In this document: in pieces, positions 51,720-64,000 of the stretch
Layout of the letters: the number at the start of each line of letters is the position of its first letter
Position numbering within the stretch: the first letter of the stretch is position 1
DNA from: Microcebus murinus
Lineage: Eukaryota; Chordata; Mammalia; Primates; Cheirogaleidae
Direction: 5' to 3'
Assembly (NCBI RefSeq): GCF_040939455.1
Contig: NC_134119.1
Coordinates: 13,566,501 to 13,630,500 of the forward strand
Length of the DNA: 64,000 nucleotides
Notes under the pieces: model-generated
Seen by the model: the letters and a program-made list of their open reading frames with translations, nothing else
Database searches by the model: none
What the model was told of the DNA's origin: nothing
Program-made: the position numbers and the translations under genes

Positions 51720-52090
51720 ATTCATTTAACAGATGTCTATTGAGGCCCTAAGATAGAGGTAAACAAAGATAGACACAGGCCCTGTTTGCATGGAGCTCAG
51801 GGTCTAGAGGGGGAGGAGAGAGATAATAAGTGGACAAACAAAAAACAAACTGCAGCTGGTGATAAGTGACAAGAATGAAGCCGGGGAATGTGGAGCAGAC
51901 ACTATCAACAGTGTGATCAGAGAAGGAGCCCCCAGAGAAGGGGGCTTTTGATGTGATGCTGAACTGCAAGGGGCCAGCCGGCCAGAGAGTGGCCAGGGGT
52001 GGGGCGGGGGTGCACCAAGAGGGCCAGGCAGGGGGCACCACAAGTGCAAAGACCTGGAGGTGGGACCGGCCGGCCTGTGGCCTGTTTGAT
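51720..52090 (+). repeat. Ancient L2-like repeat
   Basis: tcatttaacagatgtctattg, then catggagctcagggtctag and aagtgcaaagacctggagg; same family as 42660-43110. Confidence 0.55.
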
Positions 52091-52512
52091 CTGAGAGTCT
52101 TCCACTTAGCATGTTGCAGGCCTCCACTCTCTGTCCCCGCCTCCGAGCACCCTGGGAGGTTTGTGCTCTCTGAAAGTCAGTTCTGTCCCTAAAGCCTGGT
52201 TGGGGGTGGGGGTGGGGGAAGGAGGGGCAGAAGCATCTATTAATGCCCCACCAGATGTCTGGCATCGAGCTGGCAAATCTGAATCTGTCCACAGGGAGCT
52301 CACCCGGGGCAAGGAAGCTATTTGGGGTCACCCTGGCCCTGCTCCAACCCCTAACCAGCAAGGTAATGAACCACACTCTTGGTCCACTTACTGCCAAAGC
52401 CCCCGTGGGCTAATTCCTGCCATTTCCCTCGGGTCACCTACCTAGCGGATGCGTGCTGATCTGGGTGGAAAGTGGCCCCTCACTAAGGACTGATGTCGAC
52501 CATCCTGGCAGG

Positions 52513-52620
52513 AGCACCCAGAGAGGGAGGAGAGAGGGGGAAGGAGAAAAAAAGAGGGTGGAGGTGGAGACAGAGGGAAGAGAGAGAACAGAAGACAGAA
52601 GAGAGCAGAGAGGGAGAATA
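52513..52620 (+). repeat. Purine-rich tract
   Basis: About 108 bases dominated by A and G with few pyrimidines. Confidence 0.85.
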
Positions 52621-52714
52621 CAGGCCTGGCACTCAGCTTTTGAAAGGCAATGCTCGCCACCGGAATTTGACAACTCATCTTTCCTCCCATTTATATAACG
52701 TGTAGAATGGACAC

Positions 52715-53225
52715 ATTATGCAAAAGGACTCACAGGACGTCACCCTCAAAGCAGATGCATTCAAATGTGCATCACAGCTTCACTTGTAATAGCCCCCAAC
52801 CGGAAGTAGTCCAAATGCCAGTTGGCAGGAGAACGCACTAAGAATTTGCTGCGTAGTCACAGAGTGGAATACGACTCAGCAGTGCAAAAGGACGGACCAT
52901 GGACACGCGCTCCATGGATGCGTCTCACGGACACTTCACTGAGCAAAACAGCCAGACACAAAGGCACGTCCTGTTCTGTAAATTAAAGTCCCAGAACAGG
53001 CTGAAGAAACTGTGGTGACAGAAATCACAGCAGTGTTTCAGAGGATGCAGGGATCGCCCGAGAGGGCCAGGAGGGAACTCTCCGGGGAGATGGAAGGTCC
53101 TGCGTCTTGACTGGGGTGGTGGTTGTATGGGTTTATACATCTGTCAAGACTCCACTGACTGCGCACTTACAATGGACGCATTTTATCATATGTAAATTAG
53201 AGCTCGATAAAGCCAATTTCTAAAA
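52715..53225 (+). mobile_element. L1M 3' end
   Basis: gtggaatacgactcagcag, then gggtggtggttgtatgggtt and tatgtaaattagagctcg are L1M 3' UTR features. Confidence 0.8.
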
Positions 53226-53934
53226 AGTCCTGTTTATTTTTCTCTCCAGCTATTGCTCTAAAATGTTTTTTGGGGGGGGCAGTGGAGTTCTGTTCCTATC
53301 ACTTGCACAAAACCCCCTGCAGACGTGTGCCTGTTTATATCACTCTTGAGAAGTAGTTAAAATCCTCCAGTTACTTTGATACACAAGCAGGGTCTCAAGT
53401 TGGATATTAGAATGGTCAGCTGCAGGTGACAGTGGAAATGAGGGACTTGGTTTGGAGTGAAATCTTCTCCTTGCCCCCTGGGGTGCTCTCCAGGCTGGAA
53501 TCTGGGAAGGATGAGGGACAGAGGATCCTTGTCCCCCGTGTTCCTCCTTAAGATTCCACCTCTTCTTCCTCGGTTTCTTTCACCCACTGCGAGAGACGCC
53601 AGGTGAGCGTGTGACTGCCACTCCCCCCAGCTTCCCTTCACAGCGGACGTTTCCCTTGTGAGCATTGTAGGGGTCAGGGGACAAGAGGTCCCCCTTCTGG
53701 AAACACTCCACAGCCCTTCCCTTGGGGCGGACGTTCTTCTCTGGCTGGTCGCCTGCAGTCGCTGGTCTCCCACGGGTGGGGTCCCTTTTGGGGGTCCTGT
53801 GTCCCTTGGAAGCAGACTTCTCAGGCAGGATGGGAAGTGGCCTCAAGCTGAACTTCTCTCCTCATGACCCACACCTGGTCCTTGGAAACACATGGGCTTT
53901 TCCTCCTCGCGTCCTTGGAGTATTGGCCCCGCTG
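53226..53934. other. SLC13A3 intron 1; nothing named
   Basis: No gene or named repeat. Confidence 0.4.
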
Positions 53935-54400
53935 GGGTTGCTGGATAAAATACAGGATGCCCAGTTCCCTTGAATTTCAGATGAATAGAGTCCTTTTTTT
54001 TTTTTTTTTTTGAGACAGGGTTTTGCCAGGTAGAGTGCAGTAGCATCATCATAGTTCACTGCAACCTCAAACTCCTGGGTTCCAGTGATCCTCCTGTCTT
54101 AGCCTCCCTCCTTGGCCTCTTGAGTAGCTGGGACTACAAGTGCATGCCAGCACTCCTGGCTGATTTTTTTCTATTTTTGGTAGAGATGGGGGTCTCACTC
54201 TTGCTCAGGCTGGTCTCAAACTCCTGACCTCAAGCAATCCTCCTGCCTTGGCCTCCCAGAGTGCTAGGATTACAGGTGTGAGCCACCGCCCCCAGCCAAG
54301 AGTCCTTTTAAAGTACAAGTATATACCAAATATTGCATGGGAAATACTTATGCTAAAAAACTCATTTGCTGCTATTTATCCCAATGCTGATTGGACATCT
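53935..54400. mobile_element. Old MITE-like element split by an Alu
   Basis: gctggataaaatacaggatgc on the left; gtatataccaaatattgcatg and atgctaaaaaactcattt on the right of the Alu at 53998-54297. Confidence 0.55.
53998..54297 (-). mobile_element. Alu with target-site duplication
   Basis: Poly(T) then gagacagggttttgccagg to gccaccgcccccagcc; agagtcctttt at 53987-53997 and 54299-54309. Confidence 0.93.
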
Positions 54401-57400
54401 GGGAACAGCCTGCTTAACCCCTCCCCCCTCGTGTACAAGCATAATGCCAAGAGCAGCGTGCCTGCTTTCTGCTCTCGTCTCTGTGACCTCGGTGGGGTCA
54501 CTTAATCACTCTGTGCTTCAGTTACCTTATCGGTTAAGTGGAGATAATCATGGAACCTACCTTCGTAGGGGTGTTGTGACAAAGACAATTAAACGGAGAT
54601 AACGCAGGTATAGTAGTTTGAGCCGTGTGTGGCACACAGCACATTCTCATTCGCTGTTGATTATTATTAGTGTTATGGTGGTAGTGGGTTTTGTTGCTAT
54701 CACATGAAAAGAGGAAGGACTTGAGCTTCCAGGTAGATTATTTTCTGGAGAACAGGAGCCAGAACTAGCAGGCTGAGGCTCTTGGGATGGGGCATTGGGA
54801 GGGAACGGGGTAGTTATTAAGAGCATGCCTGCAGGAGAGAGTGGGGCAGAGATGGGGCATGATGGAGGGGCTGGGGTGGGAACATGCCAGGGAGCTTGAG
54901 AGAGGATCTTTTGGCCCAGGAATGTGAGGGATTTCAGACATGCTGGAGGATAAAAGAGAATGTGGGGGGTTGACAGGAGCAGCCATGGACTGTGCAGAAA
55001 TACACAGCAGGAATTGACGAATGCAAACTCTGGAGTCAGCCCGCCTGGGTTCAAATCCTGTCTGTGCCTCAGCAACCATGGGCAAGGGAACCCAATTCCT
55101 GCCCTCCTAGAGCTTGTATTCTCTGGAGGGGAAAACCAGTAGAGCTACAAAATCTGCTTTCAGGTGGCGAGCAGTGACATGAAGAAAAACAAGAGGGTGC
55201 GGGCATGGAGAGAAGGTGTCATGGCTCTTCCGTACCAGGGCCAAGACCCCGGAGAAGAGAGGGCTCCATCTCTCAAAGCTGTGTGTCTTCAAAAAGCCAC
55301 TTCATGCCTGCTGTGGGGTCTCAGCTGCCTGGGGAGTTTTGGGGGTTCTAGAAACATCTCTGACATCTAAAGGGTGATGCCTCACCCTTTCCCCACTCTG
55401 CTCCGAGTCTCCACATCTGAAGAGCCAGGGAAATGCTAGGGAATTGGTGACGCTCTGACCATCCGCCACTGGATTCCTGAACCGGGGAGGTCTTAGGGGC
55501 CAGGGTGGGCAGAAGGGAAGGCAGGAACAGAGAAGCCCTGTAGAGAGCTCCTCATCCCCTTTCTCCCAGAAAACCTCCTTTTTATCTGATTTTTACATTC
55601 AAGATTTTTTTCTGTTTTAAATATTGTGATTCAACATACAATTGTGCTTGAACAAAGGGCTGGGGCTTGTGAATATTTATAGACTCTGGTCTCTGTGATT
55701 CTCTAAGATATCTCACCCCTGATATGTAGGGATCTGCCTCATTTAAGAAACTGAAAGGATGATGAAAAGTCAAAACTTAGGGAATTTTAGTTGTGGGATT
55801 TAATTCCGCATTATGGCTTTTGCATTCAACCTTTAACGTGTGTGTCCAATAACATGGGTTATTGGAATATTTATTCCAAGTTGAGTTAATTTGTTTTGTA
55901 ATTGTTCTTCCCTGCCTCCAATGAGTAATTTTTAGATACTCTGAAGGATAACTCTGTATTAACTCTGGGGACCTATTTATTTTCCCTCCAGAAGGATATA
56001 TTTAAGCCAATAGGAAAATAGGATTTGCTATACAGGAATTCTCTCTGTAGGAGACTTTTTGTGCATCTGTAAATTTCATGCATGCCTCTGAGCACTGATA
56101 CAAAAGCTAAGGAACTTGGGGATCTGGAAATTCTCCAATGTGGGTCATTGCTGAGCAGAGTCTTGGGATGTGTTTTTCAAGGTACGGAAATCGATATGAG
56201 TGTATCTCACTGTCTTCCCTATCTCAGTAAATGACAACCCTGTCTTTCCACTGTTGAGGCCAACAACTTTGAATTGCTGTTGGCTTCTCTCTTTGCCTTA
56301 CACATCACAGCAGACGCACCAGCAAAGCTGTCAGGCTTAACCCTGGAAACAGATCACAAACTGGACTACTTCTGGCTATCTCCACTGCCCCCACTAAAAC
56401 CTAGTGGCCAGTATCTTTTGCTTGGATTATTGCCACATCTGTCTCATGGGTCTCTTTGGTCTCTCCCTGTAAGGTGGCTTATCTAATCATAGTATCCTCC
56501 ATGTAACTTGGTAACTGGCCTGTTTCGCTGAGGATACATTGTATTAGGATGATTCTTGTTAGGACAGCACTATGTTCAACATACTGTGGATACAAAATAA
56601 AGTCTAAAAAACTTACCATAAGCAGTAAAAAGCATAAAATGTTGCCAGACAGCACCAAATCCAAGAAAAAGTTTGTGTTTCCTGGGACATACAAAGACAG
56701 CAAGAGCAGGGCAGCAGCACTTTTATTCCAACAGTGACCATGCGGATAATAAGGCACTATTGATTATGGATCCTGTGGGACATGGGCGCATCAGATGTGA
56801 AGGTGTCATCATTATCGCTCTCTTGTTGTGAGAGCAGGTGTGTAGCAACAGGTTTGGACGAATGTGCACTCTAATGTAGGTCTAGAACATTTCTATCACC
56901 CCAAAAGGTCCCTCTGTGCTCCTTTGCAATCCCCACGCCCTCCGACAGGTACACCTCCCACCCCAGCCCTGGTGACCACTGATCAATTTTGGTTTGAATC
57001 TTAAATTGCTGTGTCTGCCTTTCGTTGGTTCTAATATTCAGCTGGTAGCAAGAGCGGGGTATGTGTATTAGAGCCCCAGCTATGGAGGTAGAGTGCCTTG
57101 ATCTACCTTGATCTGCTCAGCTATAGCCTTGCTGGTGATCTCCTTGCACCTCAGTTTCCTAATTCATAGAATGGGGATTATAATTGTACCTACTTCACTG
57201 GAATTCTGTGCGGAGTAAACAGCACCTGGCACTTAATATCGCAGTAAGCGTCGGCTGCTGTGATTTGCAGAGTGTGCGCCGTGTGTCGGTGTGTGGATGT
57301 GACGGTTGCTGTTGTGCTCCCTCCCCACCCCTTGGTGCTCGCCGTCCCTGCACGTGCCGACAGCGTCCTGCTGCATCTGACGTGCGCGGGAGTGTTTTCT

Positions 57401-57797
57401 CCGTCTGCAGGAGCGTGTTCAGCCTGCGCACGGGGAGGTGGGGGAGGAGGTGCTGGGAGGGAACGCTCCCAGGAGCAGCCGTCAACCATAGATGGCCAGA
57501 ATTTGGCAGACAAATGCCCCAGCTTCCTTGCCTCCCAGCGGAGACACTGGGACAATCCCACGCTGTCTCCAGGGGTCCCTGTCAGAATGGAGCTCTGGAG
57601 GCCCACAGTGGTAGCCTTCTCATGAACCCACTCCGCACTGGCTTCCTCCTCTGTGTCACTTCCTCGCTCTCCTTCCAGAACTTTCTGGGATCCCCTATCA
57701 GGTAAACTACTTTCATTCTCATCCTGTCTCAGGGCTTACTTTCTAAGACAACAGGGCGTTTCATTTAATCTTCACACAGTCCTAGGATGTGGACAGA
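54401..57797. other. SLC13A3 intron 1, 3' part
   Basis: MIR pieces near 54460-54660, 55030-55090, 57080-57270. L2-like text at 55085-55250. An old LINE-like repeat at 56200-56500. L1M 3' UTR reverse at 56870-57000. 57260-57600 is moderately CpG-rich and unassigned. Confidence 0.5.
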
Positions 57798-57799
57798 AA

Positions 57800-57870
57800 T
57801 AGCTCCCTCATTTTATAGTTGAGCAAAATGAGGCTCAGAAAGGTGATGCCACCTGCTCAAGGTCAAAGCC
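57800..57870 (-). repeat. MIR remnant before exon 2
   Basis: attttatagttgagcaaaatg and gaggctcagaaaggtg. Confidence 0.7.
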
Positions 57871-57997
57871 CGGGGCCCTCACCTGCTCCGTTGCTGCTCC
57901 GTTGCCTCCCCGAGAACAAGCGCAACGGGCCCTGTCCCCGGGCCTTCTTGCCCTGTGCCCCCAAGCTCGGCTGCCTGAGTCCGCCTCTCCCCTGCAG

Positions 57998-58263
57998 GAA
58001 GGCCGCTGCCTGTTTGTCATCCTGCTCATGGTGGTGTACTGGTGCACGGAGGCCCTGCCCCTCTCGGTGACGGCCCTGCTGCCCATCGTCCTCTTCCCCT
58101 TCATGGGCATCCTGCCCTCCAGCAAGGTCTGCCCCCAGTACTTCCTCGACACCAACTTCCTCTTCCTCAGCGGTCTGATCATGGCCAGCGCCATCGAGGA
58201 GTGGAACCTGCACCGCAGAATCGCCCTCAAGGTCCTGATGCTTATTGGGGTGCAGCCGGCCAG
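57998..58263 (+). CDS. SLC13A3: SLC13A3 exon 2
   Basis: Encodes residues 38-125 and two bases of codon 126. The acceptor is ctcccctgcag|GAAGGC and the donor GCCAG|gtaagg. The product has a long hydrophobic segment containing [17 protein letters not shown], a family signature, then [18 protein letters not shown] and the conserved [15 protein letters not shown] loop. It is near-identical to human with a few conservative changes. The preceding sequence is a MIR remnant (about 57800-57870). Confidence 0.96.
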
Positions 58264-60380
58264 GTAAGGCCAGGTAACGGGTCCAGCCCTGCAGCGGGGA
58301 GGCAGAGGGACCACAGCTCGCAGCTCAAACCTGTTCTCTTTGGTTTAGCCAACCGGCCCAAGAAACTCATCGTTTCCCACCCTCCATGCACTTATTCATC
58401 CCTCAATATTTAGCGAGCAGCCCTTGTGTGCCAGGCACGGTGCTAGGCACATGGGCAGTTGCTCTCAAAGGTGTATAAGAATCACCTGGGATGAGGGTCA
58501 AAAGGCTGCTCTGGGAAATGACTTACCTCTCTCTGCCTGTGACATGGTGACGCCGCAGCACCTGCTTCACATGGAGTTACTATGAGGACTCAATGAGTGA
58601 ATGCAGAGGATTGGGTGGCCTTTAAAATAGGGGTGTCGTTCAGTCTTTTTTTTCCTTCCATGAACCCCTTTGGCAATTTGGTGAATCTTAAGGATCTGCC
58701 CAGAATATTGTGTTTAAATGCATAAAGCATACTACACAGGATTTGAAACAAGAGCAACTACAGCAAAATGCAGTTATCCAAATAATTTTTTAAAAAAATA
58801 ATACACACACATTTTTGCTCCAGCATGCTATGTGCTCCTTTATGGATACAACAGATGACAAGAACTAGGGATGGGCCTAATCGCAACCATAATTTTGTGG
58901 CAGTTTTGAGTGTTAATGCTATTTCCAGACATCTGCGACTACCATAATGTGATCTCTTTTGGGGGCAAAGTCTCAGGCACTGCTCATACAACTGAATTTT
59001 GTTGGCTGTTTATCATTGAAGGAAACTCTCAATTTTGGTTAGATGTTAGCAAAATGAAGATGCAAAATTTTTTCCCCCAATTCAGTCCTGAACTATGTCC
59101 ATGGACTTACTTTTTATAAATCTCTGCTATAAAAGATTCTGAGCTGGGGAGTGACATGGCCAGATGTGCATTGTTCAAAGGTTCCTCTTGGCTGCCTCGC
59201 AGAGACCAGAGGGGTGGGGCAGGTGTGAGAAGCTGGCACAGCCAGTTAGGAAGCTGCTTCGAGTGTCCTGGCAAGAGACGATGGCAGCTTGGACTAGGGG
59301 GTGGCAGTGGAGATGAATAGAACGGCTAGATTTGAGAGCTCTTTGGGTGGTAAAATTGATGTGGGCGAGGGGGTAGGAGAAGAAGGTTCCAGCATCTACC
59401 CTGTGCCAGGCACTCCGCTGGGCTCTGTAGTTGTGTTTCCTCACGGAGGAGCTGTCGGGAGGACCTATAGATGTCCCACCTGTAGATGGGACAGGTCCCA
59501 TCTACAAAACTGAGCCCACGCCTAGAGGAATTTGATCCCCAAGGGCACATCATGTTGTGGGAGCCCCATAAGAGGTAGAGGAAGGGAGGGGACTTCCAGA
59601 AGGAGATTCCATGTGAGTTTCACTTTCAAGAATGGGTGGGGCCCTTCTCAAACATAAAGTACAATGATGAAAGCGGTAAGACGCCAGCTCAGAAACAGGT
59701 TTGAAAGCACAGAATAAATAACCTGGAAGAAATTCACACCAGTGGAAAAGGGAAGAATTACCTAATAAATGGTGGGAGTTGGGACGATTAGTTCATTCTA
59801 AGAAAAAAAAATCTATTTACATCTCACTTCGAACCACACATCCAGATCAATCCCGGAGTCCAATATGAAGGGAAAAGTCATGACACTTAGAGTCTGTTGG
59901 TGGGAACGGACCAAGCAGGGGCGGGGGTGGGGGCACTTCAGGCGCGCTGGGTGCTGGCGAGGAGTTCAGTGGAGTCTGAGCTGTGGGCGGCTGGTGGGAT
60001 GGAGGGGATGGGTGGGGGGAGTCTGGGAAGGCCATTGGGGCAGGACGGTGGAGGGTCTTGGTGCCCGGGCAATGTTATTCTGAGATGGGTGCCATCAAGG
60101 ATTTGGGGATAAAGGGAATAAAATGTCCTGCCTGGTATGTCTTTAGAACCTCGGGGACCTTTGGTCAGTTAACCCTAATGTATTGAGCCACAGTTTTCTT
60201 AGATCTAAATAACCTGGTGAGTGGATTTGGACCCTGCTTTGCCACTGACTTGCCCTCTCTGAGTCTCAACTTTCTACCTTTGAAGTGGATGACTTGGATT
60301 CCTCAGGGATGGCAAAGTGGGACCAGAGCAGCTCCTGGGCCCCGGGTTCTGGATCTGCCTCTAACCCCTCTGCTCCGCAG
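58264..60380 (+). other. SLC13A3: SLC13A3 intron 2
   Basis: A 2,117-bp intron, gtaagg...ctccgcag. It holds a MER5-type fragment (about 58455-58505), an L2-like ancient repeat (59120-59300), G-rich stretches (59920-60065) and otherwise unremarkable sequence. Confidence 0.92.
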
Positions 60381-60538
60381 GCTCATCCTGGGGATGATGG
60401 TGACCACCTCGTTCCTGTCCATGTGGCTGAGCAATGCCGCCTCCACCGCCATGATGCTGCCCATAGCCAATGCCATCCAGAAGAGTCTCTTTGGCCAGAA
60501 GGAGGTTGGAAAGGACCAGGAGAGTGAAGCAAACATAG
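60381..60538 (+). CDS. SLC13A3: SLC13A3 exon 3 (last exon in window; gene continues)
   Basis: Encodes the last base of codon 126 through the first base of codon 179. The acceptor is tgctccgcag|GCTC and the donor CATAG|gtgagg. It contains the first transport-site hairpin region, LGMMVTTSFLSMWLSN, then AASTAMMLPIANAI and the start of the cytoplasmic loop. The SLC13 signature Ser-Asn-Thr expected here reads Ser143-Asn144-Ala145 (Ala codon gcc at 60436-60438). The loop QKEVGKDQESEAN is two residues shorter than the human form I recall. Frame and splice sites are intact. No exon 4 was recognised before the window end. Confidence 0.95.
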
Positions 60539-60742
60539 GTGAGGCTGTGCAAAGGTACTGGGGCTGACTTCACCAGAGTGGGGGAGTGGGAGCAGAGATG
60601 CCCAGAGGATGTCAGGCAGGTCAAGAACATGCACACTTATTGAGCACCTACTAAGTGCCAGGTGTTTTAATAATATACTATTAATAACTGAGAATTAGAT
60701 AACTTAAATCATGGTAACTTGGTTTTAAAAAATTTATACTTA

Positions 60743-61045
<303 letters not shown>

Positions 61046-61049
61046 ATTT

Positions 61050-61665
61050 TTAAATTGCATTTATTGAGCACTGAGTGCTTACTAAACCTCCGGAGCGAAG
61101 TAGGTAGTATAATTAAATCTTGTTTTAAAGCATTTGAAGAGATGCTCAGCTTCGCTATTGCCCAGAGAAATGCAAATTTAAACCATGAGGTTTAAATCAA
61201 TGAGACGGGCAAACATAAGAAAGCGGGACAATACTCATGTTGGCAGGACCGGGGCCGTGGGAACTCTTGTGTGCTGCTAGAAAGAGGGTGTACCGGGCCA
61301 GCCTTTCTTAAGAGCCTTCTGCAAGAATTCAATCAGATTAAATGTGTATTTACCCTGCAACCCAGTGCTTCTGCTCCTGGATGCAAATGCTGAAGGGGTT
61401 CCCACGCAGGCCCGGGAGGGGCACACATGGCGTTATTCTCGGCGGCGTTCCCTGTGCTGCAGGGAGTCGGTGGCCGCGTGGGCTTCATCGCTAGCACGGG
61501 CGTGGGCACAAGCGGGGGGTGCACACCACGGAGCGCTGTGCTGCTTTCTAGAGAGAAGGATTAGTGAACCGTATGGTTGTATAAAGGCATTGCACAAAAC
61601 AGTTACGACTGGGGGGAAAACAGAATGGGATATAGAGCACAATTCTGATATGCAAACTGAATGAT
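61050..61665 (+). mobile_element. L1M-type fragment
   Basis: gagaaatgcaaatttaaacc, then tgcaacccagtgcttctgc and gcattgcacaaaacag; strongly decayed and CpG-rich in the middle. Confidence 0.6.
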
Positions 61666-61902
61666 GAAACATTGTATAACAACATCAACAAATGAAAAGC
61701 TACACATTAAACACATGAGAATGGTCGCTGTGGGAAGGGTGGGAGTGGGGAATGGGGGTGGAAGGGACTGGAAAAAACAGTCAGCAAATCAAATAGAAGA
61801 GGGTCCTCGTGCAGCACGTACTGATGACGTGCCGTGGACTGAGGGATCTGAGTCTCTCGACCCCTTGAAATTGTGTTCTTAACAAAACATGAGCAGTCAC
61901 TG

Positions 61903-62423
<521 letters not shown>

Positions 62424-62699
62424 CAGTCGCTGTGTTTCTGGATGACTATATAAAGGCTCAGACAAGGGAAACAACTCTCCCAAATCACACAGCAGAGCCA
62501 GAGAAAGGCAGTTCCAGGGTCAGTTCAGAAGCACAGTGACGTCAGGACTTTCGTTGGCAACTCCTTATTCCCTTGGTCTTTCTCTCATAGTTGCAAATTG
62601 GCTGCCACATCCACTTTTAAACGCCTTATTTTTTATTTACATAAATATATTTTAAAAGGAAGCTTTAAGTTGATACATACGTGGGCAGAAGTTGCTAGG

Positions 62700-63010
62700 T
62701 TAACACCAGCACCCAGTCTTCCTTTGTTCTTTTAGTAACAGAACCACACGCAGGCACATGGCTATGCAGAGGAAAGGCTGAATTTCCCAGCTTCCCTTGC
62801 GATCAGATGTGGTCAGGTGACTAGGTCTGGCCAATGGGATACAAGTGGGAATGATACGTGCCATTTCTGGCTTCTGCCCTCCCTGCTTTCCACTTCCTGC
62901 TGGGTGGAATGTGAATATGATGGTGGCAGCAAGAGGTGTCACCTGAGACTCAAAGACAGAAGCCACATCTTGAGAGATAGGTGGCAGTAGCTTTGCCACC
63001 TAGTATCTTT
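62700..63010 (+). mobile_element. MLT1-type LTR fragment
   Basis: atttcccagcttcccttgcg, then gtctggccaatgggatac, then ggtggaatgtgaatatgatgg. Confidence 0.65.
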
Positions 63011-64000
63011 CCCAGTAGCTTTGGATCATTTACCCCAACTACCACAACAAGCATTATCCATGGGACCATGAGTTTGTATGATAGTTACATTTTTCAATTA
63101 TGCAATTGAAAGAAATATGTATCTGTTAAATGTGAAGGTTGATCCCTGTACCATCTAAGTTAGTCTCACTTACCGACACTGGTATGAGTATTTGCCCATC
63201 ATGCACTATGGAGTCCTGCTTATTTTATTTCCATGACAGCCTGGAAGCTGGAAATGATTATAAGTATATACAGATGGGGTTCAGAGAGGTGGGGCGATGT
63301 GAATCGCACTGTTGGTAGTATGGCACAGCCCGGTCTGTGCGAGGGCAAATGCTTCCACACGGAAGGGAAGAGAGGCTGTAAGTGAGACCCACTTTCAGGG
63401 CAGTGTCTCTGGTATTTTGAATCCAGGCTGGCTGACTTCAGAGCCTGTACTCTTTCTCCCACGTGAGATTTTTTTTCAAAGTGGCCAAACAAATGTTTGA
63501 AAGCTAAGTCCCTCCTTATAAGGATAAAAACCCTGAGACCCAGTAAGGGGAAGGGACTTGCCCAGGGTCACATTCAGTGAAATAGAGAATCTTTCCCCCT
63601 GTGCTGTGGGACGTCAGGAGGCAGGGGCCCTGGGGGCTGGGCAGACACCTACTTTGGCAGGCCATGGGATCAGAGAGCAGGAAGCAGTTAATGATTAGCC
63701 TCTAAGAGCTAAAACAAGGCTAATTCCAGTGCAACGAGAAATATTCCCTTTTATCCAGCTTCTGTGTTTTGACCAGGAGTTAGGAGGTGAGGACAGGGGT
63801 AGAAGGAGTGGAAATTCTGTTAGTGGCCAGGAGAGGGACAAGGAGGCTCCTAGGAGCCTTGTGTTCAAAGGGGACATCTAAGCAGCAACAACGATGGCCA
63901 TGCAAGCTCTAATTTTCTGAAGAACCACCCTACGTCAGACACTGTGTTAAATTTTTCATGCCCATTAGCTCATTTAATCTTCACTACTGCACTAGGAAGT
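63011..64000. other. SLC13A3 intron 3; MIR fragments to window end
   Basis: MIR (-) pieces at about 63240-63310, 63520-63600 and 63890-64000, the last cut by the window edge. No exon. Confidence 0.6.

Overview
The window is nuclear DNA from a primate, most likely a strepsirrhine (lemur or loris relative). Two split genes with canonical GT-AG introns match human TP53RK and SLC13A3 almost residue for residue. The SINEs are dimeric Alu elements. Several (2.1, 16.3, 29.2, 34.5 and 62.3 kb) share a linker variant, a stretch like 'ttggccaattaatttc' followed by 'tctcgctcttgctcagg', that I associate with strepsirrhine Alus. The gene order, TP53RK then SLC13A3 on one strand, matches human 20q13.12 read on the minus strand.

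Layout. Bases 1-6.9 kb are intergenic and built from old repeats (MER20, MIR, MaLR LTR pieces, L1M) and two full Alus. A CpG-rich promoter at about 6.95-7.65 kb drives TP53RK, which has two coding exons (7332-7614 and 9530-10008) and a poly(A) signal at 10094. From 10.1 to 31.3 kb is a gene desert. It begins with MIR, L2-like and LTR pieces and ends with a 7-kb block of nested L1/HAL1-type sequence (24-31.2 kb) interrupted by a MaLR LTR and an Alu. A second CpG island (31.3-32.3 kb) carries a 75-bp tandem duplication and the first coding exon of SLC13A3 (31950-32060). Intron 1 is 25.9 kb. Exons 2 (57998-58263) and 3 (60381-60538) follow, and the window ends inside intron 3, so only about the first 178 of roughly 600 residues are present.

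Function. TP53RK (PRPK/Bud32) is the small atypical kinase/ATPase of the KEOPS complex, which makes the t6A modification of tRNA. SLC13A3 (NaDC3) is a plasma-membrane sodium-dicarboxylate cotransporter. They are neighbours only; nothing suggests functional linkage.

Most unusual points: (1) a roughly 350-bp inverted duplication, about 97% identical with a 721-bp spacer, in SLC13A3 intron 1 (43910-44260 / 44982-45329), which would fold the pre-mRNA into a long hairpin; (2) a roughly 90-bp degenerate copy of the TP53RK C-terminal coding end inside TP53RK's own intron (8931-9018); (3) an Ala in place of Thr in the first SNT signature of SLC13A3 (codon 60436-60438); (4) the 75-bp near-perfect tandem duplication upstream of SLC13A3. 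I found no wholly new gene system. Repeat family names were recognised by eye, so subfamily labels are approximate.
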